Under the pieces are notes generated by a model that ran no database searches, was not told where the DNA came from, and was given only the letters and a program-made list of their open reading frames with translations. 64,000 nucleotides of DNA from Bosea sp. Tri-49. GTDB taxonomy: Bacteria; Pseudomonadota; Alphaproteobacteria; Rhizobiales; Beijerinckiaceae. The position numbers and the translations under genes are program-made. Shown here one piece after another: positions 47,047 through 55,698 of this stretch. The stretch's first letter is position 1; each line of letters opens with the position of its first letter. Location: contig NZ_CP017946.1 in assembly GCF_003952665.1 (NCBI RefSeq), forward strand, positions 4,669,001-4,733,000, in the 5' to 3' direction.

Positions 47047-47837
47047 TTGGATTGGTCCGAGGAGAGGGCGGGCTCGGCGAGCCAATGATCGAGGAAGCCG
47101 TCGAGCCAGGTGCGCACGGCCGGATCGTACTGGTACCAGCCGGCGAGGTGCTGGTGGCGCAATTGCGCGCCCGGCATCAGCGTGCGTTCATGAGCGCGCA
47201 CCGACCAGCGGCACATCATCGCCAGCGTCACCTCGGGGTGGAACTGCACGCCATAGGCCTTGCTGCCGACACGCACTGCCTGGACCGGGAAATCGCCGCC
47301 GGTCGCCAGACATTCGGCCCCGGTCGGGCAGTCAAAGCCCTCGCGGTGCCATTGGTAGACCGTGCCCGGCCAGATGCAGCCGGTAGCGGCAGCGTCAGCA
47401 TGTCCGGCCTCGGTCAGGCTGAGCGGATAATAGCCGATCTCGGCCCTGCCTTCTGCATGGGTGTAGACAGTCGCGCCGAGATGGCGGGCCAGCATCTGCG
47501 CGCCCAGGCAGAGGCCGAGAAAGGGCGCGTCCTCCTTGAGGCAGACGCCGATCCAGTCAGTCTCGGCCTTGACGAAATCATCGGAGTCGTTGGCGCTCAT
47601 CGGCCCGCCGAAGATCACCGCGCCGGCATGACCCTGCATGGTCTGCGGCAGCGGGTCGCCGAAACGCGGCCTGCGGATGTCGAGGGCATGGCCGCGCTCG
47701 GCGATCAGGCGGCCGACACGGCCAGGCGTCGAATGCTCCTGATGGAGCACGATCAGCACCGGTTTGCGCGGTGGCAGGGCGTCGAGGCGGGTGCGGAGCC
47801 GGCGACGGGTCGGGAAGCGATAGGACAAGTCGTTCAT
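47043..47837 (-). CDS. class I glutamine amidotransferase
   Basis: A 264-residue protein with the triad of class I amidotransferases: the cysteine in FLGLCLGAQMLARHLGA, and QFHPEVTL for His and Glu. N-terminal region PVLIVLHQEHSTPGRVGRLIAERG is characteristic of GMP-synthase-like stand-alone amidotransferases. The start MNDLSYRFPT is preferred over a much longer frame. Coupled by a GTGA overlap to the DadA-like oxidase, it may release glutamate or ammonia, or hydrolyse a gamma-glutamyl intermediate, in the same amino-acid or amine pathway. That link is inference. Confidence 0.85.
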   Translation of the reverse strand: MNDLSYRFPTRRRLRTRLDALPPRKPVLIVLHQEHSTPGRVGRLIAERGHALDIRRPRFGDPLPQTMQGHAGAVIFGGPMSANDSDDFVKAETDWIGVCLKEDAPFLGLCLGAQMLARHLGATVYTHAEGRAEIGYYPLSLTEAGHADAAATGCIWPGTVYQWHREGFDCPTGAECLATGGDFPVQAVRVGSKAYGVQFHPEVTLAMMCRWSVRAHERTLMPGAQLRHQHLAGWYQYDPAVRTWLDGFLDHWLAEPALSSDQSK

Positions 47838-48025
47838 CGCGACGTTCGATTGCGCTCCCGAGATCGGATTCTCCGCGCCGGATCGCCTCAGAATGCGGCT
47901 TGTGGGCCCTCGCGGCAAGCAAATTATGCGCCATGGCAGGCATGACGGAGGCCAGCGCCGTGCATGCTTCGTGCAATCTTCCATCAATAGTCTTCTGGCA
48001 ATGCAACCTCCAGTGACGATGCCGG

Positions 48026-48072
48026 TTGACTTTCGAGTCAGGTTTGGGCATGAGAATGAACGTTCATTCTCA
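48026..48072 (+). promoter_or_regulatory. promoter region with perfect 22-bp palindromic operator
   Basis: The palindrome spans 48051-48072: half-site TGAGAATGAAC followed by its exact reverse complement GTTCATTCTCA. A -35-like TTGACT lies at 48026-48031; a -10 would fall inside the left half of the palindrome. The tetR start is 15 bases downstream. Strong candidate for an autoregulatory TetR operator. Confidence 0.85.
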
Positions 48073-48087
48073 CCGCTCAGAAGAAGT

Positions 48088-48729
48088 ATGTCGCAGGTTG
48101 TCACCTCATTCCCGGCCGAGCGCGGCCTTTCGGAGCGCCATGTCCGCATCCTCGATGCGGCCGAGCGCGTCTTCGCGCGCGCCGGCTTCCATGCAGCGAC
48201 GATGAATGACATCGCGGTCGAAGCCGGGATGAGCCCGGGCAACCTCTACCGCTACTTCTCCTCGAAGGACGCGATCATCGCCGGTATGAGCGAACGCGAC
48301 CGCATGGAGATCGCGGCCGATTTCGCCGGGCTCGATCCAAGCAAGGGTCGGTTGCTCGACCAGCTCGATGAGCTCGGCCGTCAGCACATGGTGCGCAAGC
48401 CGCGCGAGAAGGCGATCATCGCGCTGCAGATCTGGGCGGAAGCCTCGCGTACCCCCGAGATGGCGAAAATCTGTGCCGGCTTCGACGAGACGGTCGAGCA
48501 GGGGCTCGGCGCAGCCGTCGAGGCGGCCAAGGCGAGCGGCGAACTGCCGAGCAATCTCGATCAAGCGCGCTTCCTGCTGGCGTTGTTCATGATGGCGGAC
48601 GGCTTCTTCTGCCGGCGCGCCGTCGATCCCGATTTCGACGCCGCTGCCGGCGCCGAAGCCCTGTTCGCCGCGATGCGGGGACTGGCGCAGACCATGCTGC
48701 TGCCGCCCGCCGACGGCCAGACCTCGTAA
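48088..48729 (+). CDS. TetR-family repressor, first gene of RND operon
   Basis: A 213-residue regulator. Its helix-turn-helix is ILDAAERVFARAGFHAATMNDIAVEAGMSPGNLYRYFSSKDAII. The C-terminal ligand domain (residues about 90-205) is helical. ATG at 48088 is the first in-frame start past the palindrome. It is followed by the adaptor gene after only 11 bases, so the repressor is in the same transcript as the pump it controls. The palindrome upstream supports autorepression with derepression by substrate. Confidence 0.92.
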   Translation: MSQVVTSFPAERGLSERHVRILDAAERVFARAGFHAATMNDIAVEAGMSPGNLYRYFSSKDAIIAGMSERDRMEIAADFAGLDPSKGRLLDQLDELGRQHMVRKPREKAIIALQIWAEASRTPEMAKICAGFDETVEQGLGAAVEAAKASGELPSNLDQARFLLALFMMADGFFCRRAVDPDFDAAAGAEALFAAMRGLAQTMLLPPADGQTS

Positions 48730-48740
48730 GAAGGCCGACC

Positions 48741-49925
48741 ATGCCCATCTCGACCAAAAACCTGATCCTGCTGCCGCTCGTCGCGCTCGCATGCGCGCCC
48801 GGGGCAGCCTTTGCCCAGGCGCCGGCCTCCGCCGCCACCACACAGCAACCCTCTGCTGGACCTGCAATCACGGTGACGTCGGCCAAGCGCGACGAGATCG
48901 TGCAGAGCGTCGTCGTCTCCGGCTCAATGATTGCGCGCGACGAGATCATGGTTGCGCCCGAGATCGACGGCGTCGTCATCACCGAGCTGCTCGCCGAGGA
49001 GGGCGATCGCGTCGCCGCCGGCCAGGTGCTGGCGCGGCTGTCGCGCACCACGCTCGAAGTGCAACGCTCCCAGAACGAGGCGCAGATCAAGCGTGCCGAG
49101 GCGGCGGTCGACCAGGCCAAGGCGCAGATCGTCGAGGCCGAGGCCAATCTCGTCCAGGCCAACAACGCCTTCGACCGCACCAAGGCGCTGCGCGACAATG
49201 GCAATGCCAGCCTTGAGACCTTCGACCAGCGCGCCGCTGCGGCGCGGGGCGGGCAGGCGCGGTTGAACTCGATGAAGCAGGCGCTGGCGATCACCACGGC
49301 CGATCTGGCGCTGGCCCAGGCCCAGGGACGCGACATCGACGTCAAGCTCGCCCGCACCGAGATCAAGGCGCCCAAGGCTGGTATCGTCAGCCGCCGCAAC
49401 GCCAGGCTCGGCGCGATGGCGACGATGGCGGCCGCTGAGCCGCTGTTCAAGATCATCGCCGACGGCGCGATCGAGCTCGAAGCCGATGTCGCCGAGGTTG
49501 AATTGCCCAATCTCAAGGTCGGCCAGGCGGTCGCGGTCACGCCGGCCGGATCCGACAAGCCGCTCGTCGGCCAGATCCGGCTGATCTCGCCGGAGGTCGA
49601 CAAGGCATCGCGGCTCGGGCGGCTGCGAATCACGTTGACGGGCAATCCGCCGGTTGCCGTTGGCTCCTTCGCGCGGGGCGTGATCGAGACCGGCCGCAAG
49701 ACAAGCATCGTGTTGCCGCTTTCGGCGATCACCTATGCGCGCGGTGGCGCCATGGTCCAGTCCGTCAAGGACGGCAAGGTGACGACCAAGAAGGTCACGC
49801 TCGGGCTGATCGGCGGCGGGCGCGCCGAGATCGCCTCCGGCCTCGCCGAGGGCGAGAGCGTGGTTGCACGCGCCGGCACCTTCGTGCGTGACGGCGACAT
49901 GATCACGCCGATCGCGACGAACTGA
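48741..49925 (+). CDS. RND efflux periplasmic adaptor (membrane fusion protein)
   Basis: A 394-residue adaptor with a signal peptide (ALACAPGAAFAQ) and the lipoyl half VAPEIDGVVITELLAEEGDRVAAGQVLARL. A coiled coil runs through about residues 110-185, and the barrel domain contains LPNLKVGQAVAVTP. It differs clearly from the adaptor at 9349, so the two pumps are not recent duplicates. AGGCCG precedes the ATG. No outer-membrane factor is adjacent. Confidence 0.93.
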   Translation: MPISTKNLILLPLVALACAPGAAFAQAPASAATTQQPSAGPAITVTSAKRDEIVQSVVVSGSMIARDEIMVAPEIDGVVITELLAEEGDRVAAGQVLARLSRTTLEVQRSQNEAQIKRAEAAVDQAKAQIVEAEANLVQANNAFDRTKALRDNGNASLETFDQRAAAARGGQARLNSMKQALAITTADLALAQAQGRDIDVKLARTEIKAPKAGIVSRRNARLGAMATMAAAEPLFKIIADGAIELEADVAEVELPNLKVGQAVAVTPAGSDKPLVGQIRLISPEVDKASRLGRLRITLTGNPPVAVGSFARGVIETGRKTSIVLPLSAITYARGGAMVQSVKDGKVTTKKVTLGLIGGGRAEIASGLAEGESVVARAGTFVRDGDMITPIATN

Positions 49926-49936
49926 CGGAGCCTCGC

Positions 49937-52900
49937 GTGAACGTCAATTTCTCCGCCTGGTCGATCCGGAAACCGGTTCCGTCGATCCTGCTCTTCGTCG
50001 TGCTCTGCGTGCTCGGGCTGCTGTCGTTCTCGAAGCTGCCGGTGACGCGCTTCCCGAACATCGACGTGCCCTTCGTCTCGGTGACGGTGACCCAGTCCGG
50101 CGCTGCCCCGGCCGAGCTCGAGAGCCAGGTCAGCAAGCGCGTCGAGGACGCGGTCGCCAACATCACCGGCGTCAAGCATGTTATGTCGACGCTGACCGAC
50201 GGCTCCTCGGTGACGCTGGTCGAGTTCCGGCTCGAAACCAATACCGACCGCGCCGTCAACGACGTCAAGGATGCGATCGCCAAGATCAGGGCCGAGCTGC
50301 CGCGTACCATCGACGAGCCGGTGATCCAGCGCATCGACGTCGAGGGCCAATCGATCCTGACCTATGGCGCCTCCTCGCCCGGCATGACGCTGGAGCAGAT
50401 CTCCTGGCATGTCGACGATGTCGTCTCGCGTGAATTGCAGGGGCTGAAAGGCGTCGGCCGGGTCGAGCGCTATGGCGGCGTCGACCGCGAGATCCGGATT
50501 TCGCTCGATCCCGACCGGCTGCTGGCGCTCGGCACCACCGCCGGCGAGGTCAACCGCCAGATCCGCGCCACCAATGTCGATCTCGCCGGTGGACGCGGTG
50601 AGGTCGGTGGCCAGGAGCAGGCGATCCGCACGCTCGCCAGCGCAAAGACCGTCGCGGAGCTCGCCGACAGCAAGATCCAGCTCACCGGTGGGCGCGAGGT
50701 CCGCCTGAAGGAGCTCGGCCGCGTTGAGGATTCCAGCTCGGAGCCGCGCGCCTTCGGCCGGCTGAACAAGCAGCCGGTCGTCTCCTTCGCCGTGTTCCGC
50801 TCTAAGGGCTCGAGCGAGCTCTCGGTCAAGGACGTCGTCGCGGCCAAGCTCGACGACCTCAACAAGCGCTATCCGACGATCGCACTGAAGCCGATCGACG
50901 ATGCCGTCGCCTATACCTACGGCAACTACAAGGCGGCGATGGAGACGCTGCTCGAGGGTGCGGCGCTCGCCGTGCTCGTCGTCTTCATCTTCCTGCGCAA
51001 CTGGCGCGCCACGCTGATCACCGCGATCGCGCTGCCGCTTTCGGCGATCCCGACCTTCTGGGCGATGGAGCTGCTCGGCTTCTCGCTCAACCTGGTCAGC
51101 CTGCTCGGCATCACCCTGGTGACCGGCATTCTGGTCGACGATGCCATCGTCGAGATCGAGAACATCGTCCGGCACATGAAGATGGGCAAATCGCCCTATC
51201 GCGCCGCGATGGAGGCGGCCGACGAGATCGGCCTCGCGGTCATCGCGATCACGCTGACCATCGTCGCGATCTTCGCGCCGGTCTCGTTCATGGGCGGCAT
51301 CGCCGGCCAGTATTTCCGCCAGTTCGGCCTGACGGTCGCGATCGCGGTGCTGTTCTCGCTCCTGGTCGCGCGCCTGATCACGCCGATGATGGCGGCCTAT
51401 CTGTTCAAGCCGGTGAAGCACCACGATGCCAGGGACGGCTTCGTGATGCGCGCTTACGCCTGGTTGCTCGAGGCCTCGCTCAGGAAGCGGCGCATACCGG
51501 TGCTGCCGCGCTTCGACGGTTCGCGGACATGGCGGAGGCTGCCGTTCAACACGGCGTATCTGACGCTGATCGCCGGCTTTGGCTTCCTGTTCGTCTCGAT
51601 CCAGGCGACGGCGCTGCTGCCGACCGGCTTCTTCCCCGAGGAAGACACCGCCCGCATCGTCGCCTCGGTCGAATTGCCGCCCGGCGCGACGCTGGAGGAC
51701 ACCACCGTCGCCACCGACAAGATCGTCGACAAGCTGCGTGAGATTCCACAGGTCACGAACGTCTTCGTGCTCGGCGGCGCCTCGCCGACAGGGCAGCGCG
51801 AAGTCCGCCGCGCCGCGGTCTTCATCCTGCTGACGCCGAAGGCCGAGCGCGACGTCCCGCAGAAGGAGCTCAAGGTCACCATCGCCGAGAAGCTGGCGAG
51901 TGTGCCCGATGTCCGCGCCTGGTACGTCAACGAGCGCGGCGAGCGCGAGATGGCGTTCTCGATCCTGTCCAAGGATGGCGATGCGCTCGACGAGACGGTG
52001 GCGAAGATCGAAGCGCGCATGCGCCAGGTCGACGGCTACCTCAACGTCGCGACCGCCGGCTCGCTGAGCCGGCCCGAGATGCGCGTCACGCCGAAGCTGG
52101 AGCAGGCCGCGAATCTCGGCGTCACGCCCGAGGCGATCTCGGAGGCGCTGCGCGTCGCCACGATCGGCGACATCGGCCCCAACCTCGCCAAGTTCAATGC
52201 CGGCGACCGGCTGGTGCCGATCCGCGTCCAGCTCGACGAGCAGGCCCGCACCGACATCCGCAACATCGCGGCGTTGCGCGTGACCAACACGGCCGGCGTC
52301 TCGATCCCGCTCACCGCAGTGGCCGAGATCGGTTTCGGCGAGGGGCCGTCCTCGATCGACCGCTATGACCGCGTCCGCCGCGCCGCCATCGGCGCCGACC
52401 TGAAGCGCGGCTTCGAGCTCGGCACGGCGCAGGAGAAGTTCCAGGAGATCGTCAAGGAGGTCGGCCTGCCCGAGGGCGTGCGCATCGCCGCCACCGGCGA
52501 CGCCGAGATCCAGGGCGAGGTGGTCGAGGGCTTCGTCACCGCGATGACCACCGGCCTGATGCTGGTGCTCGCGGTGCTGATCCTGCTGTTCGGCTCGGTC
52601 TTCCAGCCGATCACCATCCTGCTGTCGCTGCCGCTCTCGTTCGGCGGCGTGGTAATCGCGCTGCTCGCCACCCACAACCCGGTCTCGATGCCGGTCTATA
52701 TCGGCCTGCTGATGCTAATGGGCATCGTCACCAAGAACGCGATCATGCTCGTCGACTTCGCGGTCGAGGAGGTCGCGCGCGGCAAGGATCGGCTGACGGC
52801 GCTGCTGGAAGCCGGCCACAAGCGGGCGCGGCCGATCGTGATGACCACGATCGCCATGGCCGCCGGCATGCTGCCCTCGGCCTATGGCGTCGGCGATGGC

Positions 52901-53161
52901 GGCGAGTTCCGCGCGCCGATGGCGATCGCAGTGATCGGTGGCCTGATCGTCTCGACCGTGCTCTCCCTCGTCTTCGTGCCGTCCTTCTATGTGGTGATGG
53001 ACGATCTCGGCCGACTCACCGGCTGGATCTTCGGCCGCTTCCTCGGCAAGGCCGAGGATGAGAGCACCTGGGCTCCGATGAGCGACGAGGAGACCCCCGG
53101 CGAAGCCAGTGCCAAGGCGATGGCCGGCAAGCTGCCGCCGCCAAGGCTGGCGGCGGAGTGA
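49937..53161 (+). CDS. RND family efflux transporter
   Basis: A 1074-residue inner-membrane transporter with a GTG start (MNVNFSAWSIRKPVPSILL) and CGGAG seven bases upstream. It has two porter/membrane halves; the helix-4 proton relay is GILVDDAIVEIENIVRHMKMGKS. Compared with the pump at 10455, a longer central segment (HHDARDGFVMRAYAWLLEASLRKRRIP...) and a hydrophilic C-terminal tail (about residues 1035-1074) account for the extra length. Substrate unknown. An intrinsic terminator follows immediately. Confidence 0.95.
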   Translation: MNVNFSAWSIRKPVPSILLFVVLCVLGLLSFSKLPVTRFPNIDVPFVSVTVTQSGAAPAELESQVSKRVEDAVANITGVKHVMSTLTDGSSVTLVEFRLETNTDRAVNDVKDAIAKIRAELPRTIDEPVIQRIDVEGQSILTYGASSPGMTLEQISWHVDDVVSRELQGLKGVGRVERYGGVDREIRISLDPDRLLALGTTAGEVNRQIRATNVDLAGGRGEVGGQEQAIRTLASAKTVAELADSKIQLTGGREVRLKELGRVEDSSSEPRAFGRLNKQPVVSFAVFRSKGSSELSVKDVVAAKLDDLNKRYPTIALKPIDDAVAYTYGNYKAAMETLLEGAALAVLVVFIFLRNWRATLITAIALPLSAIPTFWAMELLGFSLNLVSLLGITLVTGILVDDAIVEIENIVRHMKMGKSPYRAAMEAADEIGLAVIAITLTIVAIFAPVSFMGGIAGQYFRQFGLTVAIAVLFSLLVARLITPMMAAYLFKPVKHHDARDGFVMRAYAWLLEASLRKRRIPVLPRFDGSRTWRRLPFNTAYLTLIAGFGFLFVSIQATALLPTGFFPEEDTARIVASVELPPGATLEDTTVATDKIVDKLREIPQVTNVFVLGGASPTGQREVRRAAVFILLTPKAERDVPQKELKVTIAEKLASVPDVRAWYVNERGEREMAFSILSKDGDALDETVAKIEARMRQVDGYLNVATAGSLSRPEMRVTPKLEQAANLGVTPEAISEALRVATIGDIGPNLAKFNAGDRLVPIRVQLDEQARTDIRNIAALRVTNTAGVSIPLTAVAEIGFGEGPSSIDRYDRVRRAAIGADLKRGFELGTAQEKFQEIVKEVGLPEGVRIAATGDAEIQGEVVEGFVTAMTTGLMLVLAVLILLFGSVFQPITILLSLPLSFGGVVIALLATHNPVSMPVYIGLLMLMGIVTKNAIMLVDFAVEEVARGKDRLTALLEAGHKRARPIVMTTIAMAAGMLPSAYGVGDGGEFRAPMAIAVIGGLIVSTVLSLVFVPSFYVVMDDLGRLTGWIFGRFLGKAEDESTWAPMSDEETPGEASAKAMAGKLPPPRLAAE

Positions 53162-53170
53162 GAACCAAGG

Positions 53171-53196
53171 GCCTGCCTAAGGCAGGCTCTTTTTTA
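53171..53196 (+). terminator. intrinsic terminator of the tetR-MFP-RND operon
   Basis: Stem GCCTGCC-TAA-GGCAGGC (7 bp) followed by CTC and TTTTTT, ten bases after the transporter stop. A convincing Rho-independent terminator. Confidence 0.93.
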
Positions 53197-53204
53197 TTGG
53201 CGGA

Positions 53205-53729
53205 TCAATTCTCCCGCAGCGACAGATCGAGGTTCTGTCCCTGTCCCGGCTGACTGCCGCGCAAGGTGAGCGCCACGCCGTCTTGCTGGCGCGAGATCGT
53301 CAGGGTCGCGGGCGGGTTCGGACGGACGCTTTCTGCCGTCTCGTTGAAGGCGAGCGTCAGCCGCTGGCCCTGCCGCGTGCCGGCGAGCTTCGCCACTGTG
53401 CCGGTACTCTCTTTGAACGTGCCGATATAGCGGCCGGTATCCGGATCGTGGCGCAGCTCGATCTTGATCGTGGCGCTGAGGATGGCTGCGGTGGTGCAGC
53501 TGCCGTTGAGGCTCAGACCCGATCCCTGCTGGTCGCCATCGAATTGGCATTTCAGCGAACGGCTGGTGCCGCCGGCGTTCTGAAGCGTGCCATTGCCGCT
53601 GAAGCGGCCTTCGAGGGAACTCAGGAAGCTCACTTCGCTGCTGCCAGTGTCCTGCTGTGCGGTGCTTGGCTGAGCCAGCACCAACAGCGCCGCCGCAGCG
53701 ACCGCCTTCGCTAGGTGATGTCGCGTCAT
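53205..53729 (-). CDS. exported protein of unknown function
   Basis: A 174-residue protein with signal peptide MTRHHLAKAVAAAALLVLAQPSTAQ. The mature part has an alternating beta-strand pattern (SLEGRFSGNGTLQNAGG...RSLKCQFDGD...SLNGSC), rich in Gly/Ser/Thr, with two cysteines likely to form a disulfide, suggesting a small beta-barrel or lipocalin-like fold. No named family recognised. It is convergent with the RND operon and divergent from nothing obvious; likely monocistronic. Confidence 0.7.
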   Translation of the reverse strand: MTRHHLAKAVAAAALLVLAQPSTAQQDTGSSEVSFLSSLEGRFSGNGTLQNAGGTSRSLKCQFDGDQQGSGLSLNGSCTTAAILSATIKIELRHDPDTGRYIGTFKESTGTVAKLAGTRQGQRLTLAFNETAESVRPNPPATLTISRQQDGVALTLRGSQPGQGQNLDLSLREN

Positions 53730-53807
53730 GATCGTTCCTCCTGCCGGCTAAACGTCTCAGGAGGGATTTTGATCAATCTGCCGGCGAGATGGCCCGATCG
53801 GCGGGCC

Positions 53808-54326
53808 TCACACCGCTTCCGGCTCGCTTTCGGCCGCACGCTTGCGCTCCACCGCGCAGCGATAAGCCTCGGTCAGCTCGTCGAGCACGGATTGGGCCGG
53901 TTGCGGCGCATCGAGATGGAGGAAGCGCAGCTCCGCCATGAACTTCTGCCAGAGCGCCGGACCGCCCTCGGCCAGGATCTCGGCGCGGATCGACATCTCG
54001 GGCGTCACGGGCAGGAAGCGCCGGCCCCAGTCGGCCATGGCTGCGAAGACCGGCACCAGCGAGATCCCCATCTCGGTCAGGCTGTAGATGCCCTTCTGCT
54101 TATGGGAGGCGTCGTCGCGGCGTGAGATCAGGCCGTTTTCGAGCAGCCGCTTCAGCCGGTCGGCGAGGATGTTCGAGGCGATGCCTTCGTCCGATTTTGC
54201 CAGCAGTTCGCGGAAATGCCGGCGATTGCCGAACATCATGTCGCGCAGGACGATCAGGCTCCAGCGATCCCCGAGGATTTCCAATGTCAGATTGATCGGG
54301 CAGCCCGAGCGGCCGGTCTCTCGCAT
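53808..54326 (-). CDS. HxlR-family transcriptional regulator
   Basis: A 172-residue regulator with the HxlR/DUF24 winged helix (CPINLTLEILGDRWSLIVLRDMMFGNRRHFRELLAKSDEGIASNILADRLKRLLENGLI) and a C-terminal extension. MRETGRSG is chosen because GGAG lies six bases before it; upstream in-frame ATGs at 54332 and 54350 are possible. HxlR proteins often respond to aldehydes, quinones or disulfide stress. Divergent from a reductase-like gene, with an inverted repeat between them. Confidence 0.88.
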   Translation of the reverse strand: MRETGRSGCPINLTLEILGDRWSLIVLRDMMFGNRRHFRELLAKSDEGIASNILADRLKRLLENGLISRRDDASHKQKGIYSLTEMGISLVPVFAAMADWGRRFLPVTPEMSIRAEILAEGGPALWQKFMAELRFLHLDAPQPAQSVLDELTEAYRCAVERKRAAESEPEAV

Positions 54327-54380
54327 GTGCATCTCCAAAACCGCTTGCATTCTACAATCGGTTTCGCTAGAAGCCAACTG

Positions 54381-54395
54381 CTTGCAAATCGCAAG
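54381..54395. promoter_or_regulatory. inverted repeat between hxlR-type gene and reductase
   Basis: CTTGC-AAATC-GCAAG, a perfect 5-bp inverted repeat with five-base spacer, centred between the two divergent genes. A related CTTGCATT sequence lies 36 bases to the left. A plausible HxlR operator controlling both directions. Confidence 0.5.
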
Positions 54396-54437
54396 TGGTT
54401 TTGACGGCGCCGAGGCGGCGCCTGCCTGGAGGATGTG

Positions 54438-54989
54438 ATGGCCAAGGTGATCGCCTGGAACCTCGTGACACTGGACGGATATTTCGAAGGGACGGAGAAG
54501 TGGGATCTCTCGTTTCACAACGAAGCCTGGGGCGAAGAACTCGACGCGCTCAGCAAGGAGTTCGGCCAGCGTGCCCAATGTCTCGTCTTCGGCCGTGTCA
54601 CTCATGACGGCATGAAGGCACACTGGACCACCGCCAAGGACAGTGAGGTCACGCGCTACATGAACGCGCTGCCCAAGCTGGTCGCCTCGCGCAGCGTTAC
54701 GAGCTCGGACTGGAACAATACGCGGGTGACCGCCGATATCGTTGGCGAAATTGCCAAGCTGCGGGCTGCTCCGGGCAAGGACGTCCTGGTCTTCGGCAGC
54801 GCCGAGCTGATCGATACGCTGTTGGCGGCGAAGCAGATCGACGAGTTGATGCTGGCGGTGGTGCCGGTGCGGCTCGGCGCGGGCACGCCGTTCTTCAAGG
54901 CCGGTGGCGAGCGCCAGAAGCTCGATCTGCTGGAGAACCGGCCGCTCAAGAACGGTACGGTGATCCTGCGTTACGCGCCGGAACACTGA
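54438..54989 (+). CDS. dihydrofolate reductase-like protein (RibD C-terminal domain)
   Basis: A 183-residue protein of the DHFR/RibD-C fold: MAKVIAWNLVTLDGYFEG at the N-terminus, then CLVFGRVTHDGMKAHW, a nucleotide-binding segment LPKLVASRSVTSSDWNNTRV, and DVLVFGSAELIDTLLAAKQIDELMLAVVPVRLGAGTPFF. These stand-alone proteins are probably NADPH reductases of unknown substrate. TGGAGG lies five bases before the ATG (a GTG one codon upstream is too close). Divergent HxlR gene suggests inducible expression. Confidence 0.88.
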   Translation: MAKVIAWNLVTLDGYFEGTEKWDLSFHNEAWGEELDALSKEFGQRAQCLVFGRVTHDGMKAHWTTAKDSEVTRYMNALPKLVASRSVTSSDWNNTRVTADIVGEIAKLRAAPGKDVLVFGSAELIDTLLAAKQIDELMLAVVPVRLGAGTPFFKAGGERQKLDLLENRPLKNGTVILRYAPEH

Positions 54990-55071
54990 TGGAATGGCGA
55001 TCCGCTGCGGACGGGATGGAGTTCCAACCCTCCGCAGCGCCCACCTGCCGGGCTTGCGTGGCCGCGGCGAT

Positions 55072-55515
55072 CTATTGCTTGAAGCCAATCAGCACGCCGT
55101 CGGCGCCGAGCGAGAGCTGCAGTCCCCGGCGCTTGGTGGCGAGGCGCATGACCACGCCCTTGGCGTTGCGAAGCCAGAGTGTGCCGCGGCCTTCGTCGCC
55201 GATCGCCCAGCCCTCGCGGATCTGAATGTAGGCGCCGGTGAAATCCTCGACATTGGCCAGGCGGTAGACCGAACCGGTCGCGGTCAGGCGCGAGGCGCCG
55301 ATGCCGCCGATGCCGAGGCCGCCGACGGTGATGTCATAATTGCGCTTGTTGAAGCGGAGCGTGCCGCCGCCGATCGCGCCCGAGCCGATGAAGGCCACTT
55401 GCACCTGCCGGATCGAGACGGTTCCGGTCGCCGGCCCGAACTGCCGCGGCTGCGCGCCGGCTGGAGTGCTGACCAAGAGGCAAGTGAAGATAAAAGCGGA
55501 AACCCGAGCGATCAT
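55072..55515 (-). CDS. exported protein of unknown function
   Basis: A 147-residue protein with signal peptide MIARVSAFIFTCLLVSTPAGAQ. The mature part is glycine-rich and beta-stranded (FIGSGAIGGGTLRFNKRNYDITVGGLGIGGIGASRLTATGSVYRL, ending LSLGADGVLIGFKQ). It reminds me of DUF1134-like exported proteins of alphaproteobacteria but I cannot confirm this. The AT-rich stretch at 55585-55600 upstream probably carries its promoter. Confidence 0.7.
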   Translation of the reverse strand: MIARVSAFIFTCLLVSTPAGAQPRQFGPATGTVSIRQVQVAFIGSGAIGGGTLRFNKRNYDITVGGLGIGGIGASRLTATGSVYRLANVEDFTGAYIQIREGWAIGDEGRGTLWLRNAKGVVMRLATKRRGLQLSLGADGVLIGFKQ

Positions 55516-55698
55516 GGCTAGCTCTCCCCCGCCTCAGGATGAGGCTGGTTGAACTGTGCGCCGGAAATGTCGGCGGTCAAACAGCATTTTATTTTGCATT
55601 GCGCCAATTCGACTACGCGAGCGGTAGAGTGTGGGGTGGCGAACTCGCTGCTGTCGCCCTTTGATCGCGTGGTTCGAGGCTGGGTTCAGCCAGTCTGA

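Noticed and set aside
47893..48087. N-terminal extension of the TetR protein
   Set aside because: It would be translated through the promoter and the 22-bp palindrome; TetR homologues begin near the ATG at 48088.
49733..52675. 980-codon minus-strand open frame
   Set aside because: Antisense shadow of the second RND transporter; no domain recognisable and no ribosome-binding site considered convincing.
53808..55088. 426-codon frame containing the HxlR regulator
   Set aside because: Only the C-terminal third matches HxlR; the remainder is antisense to the reductase gene.
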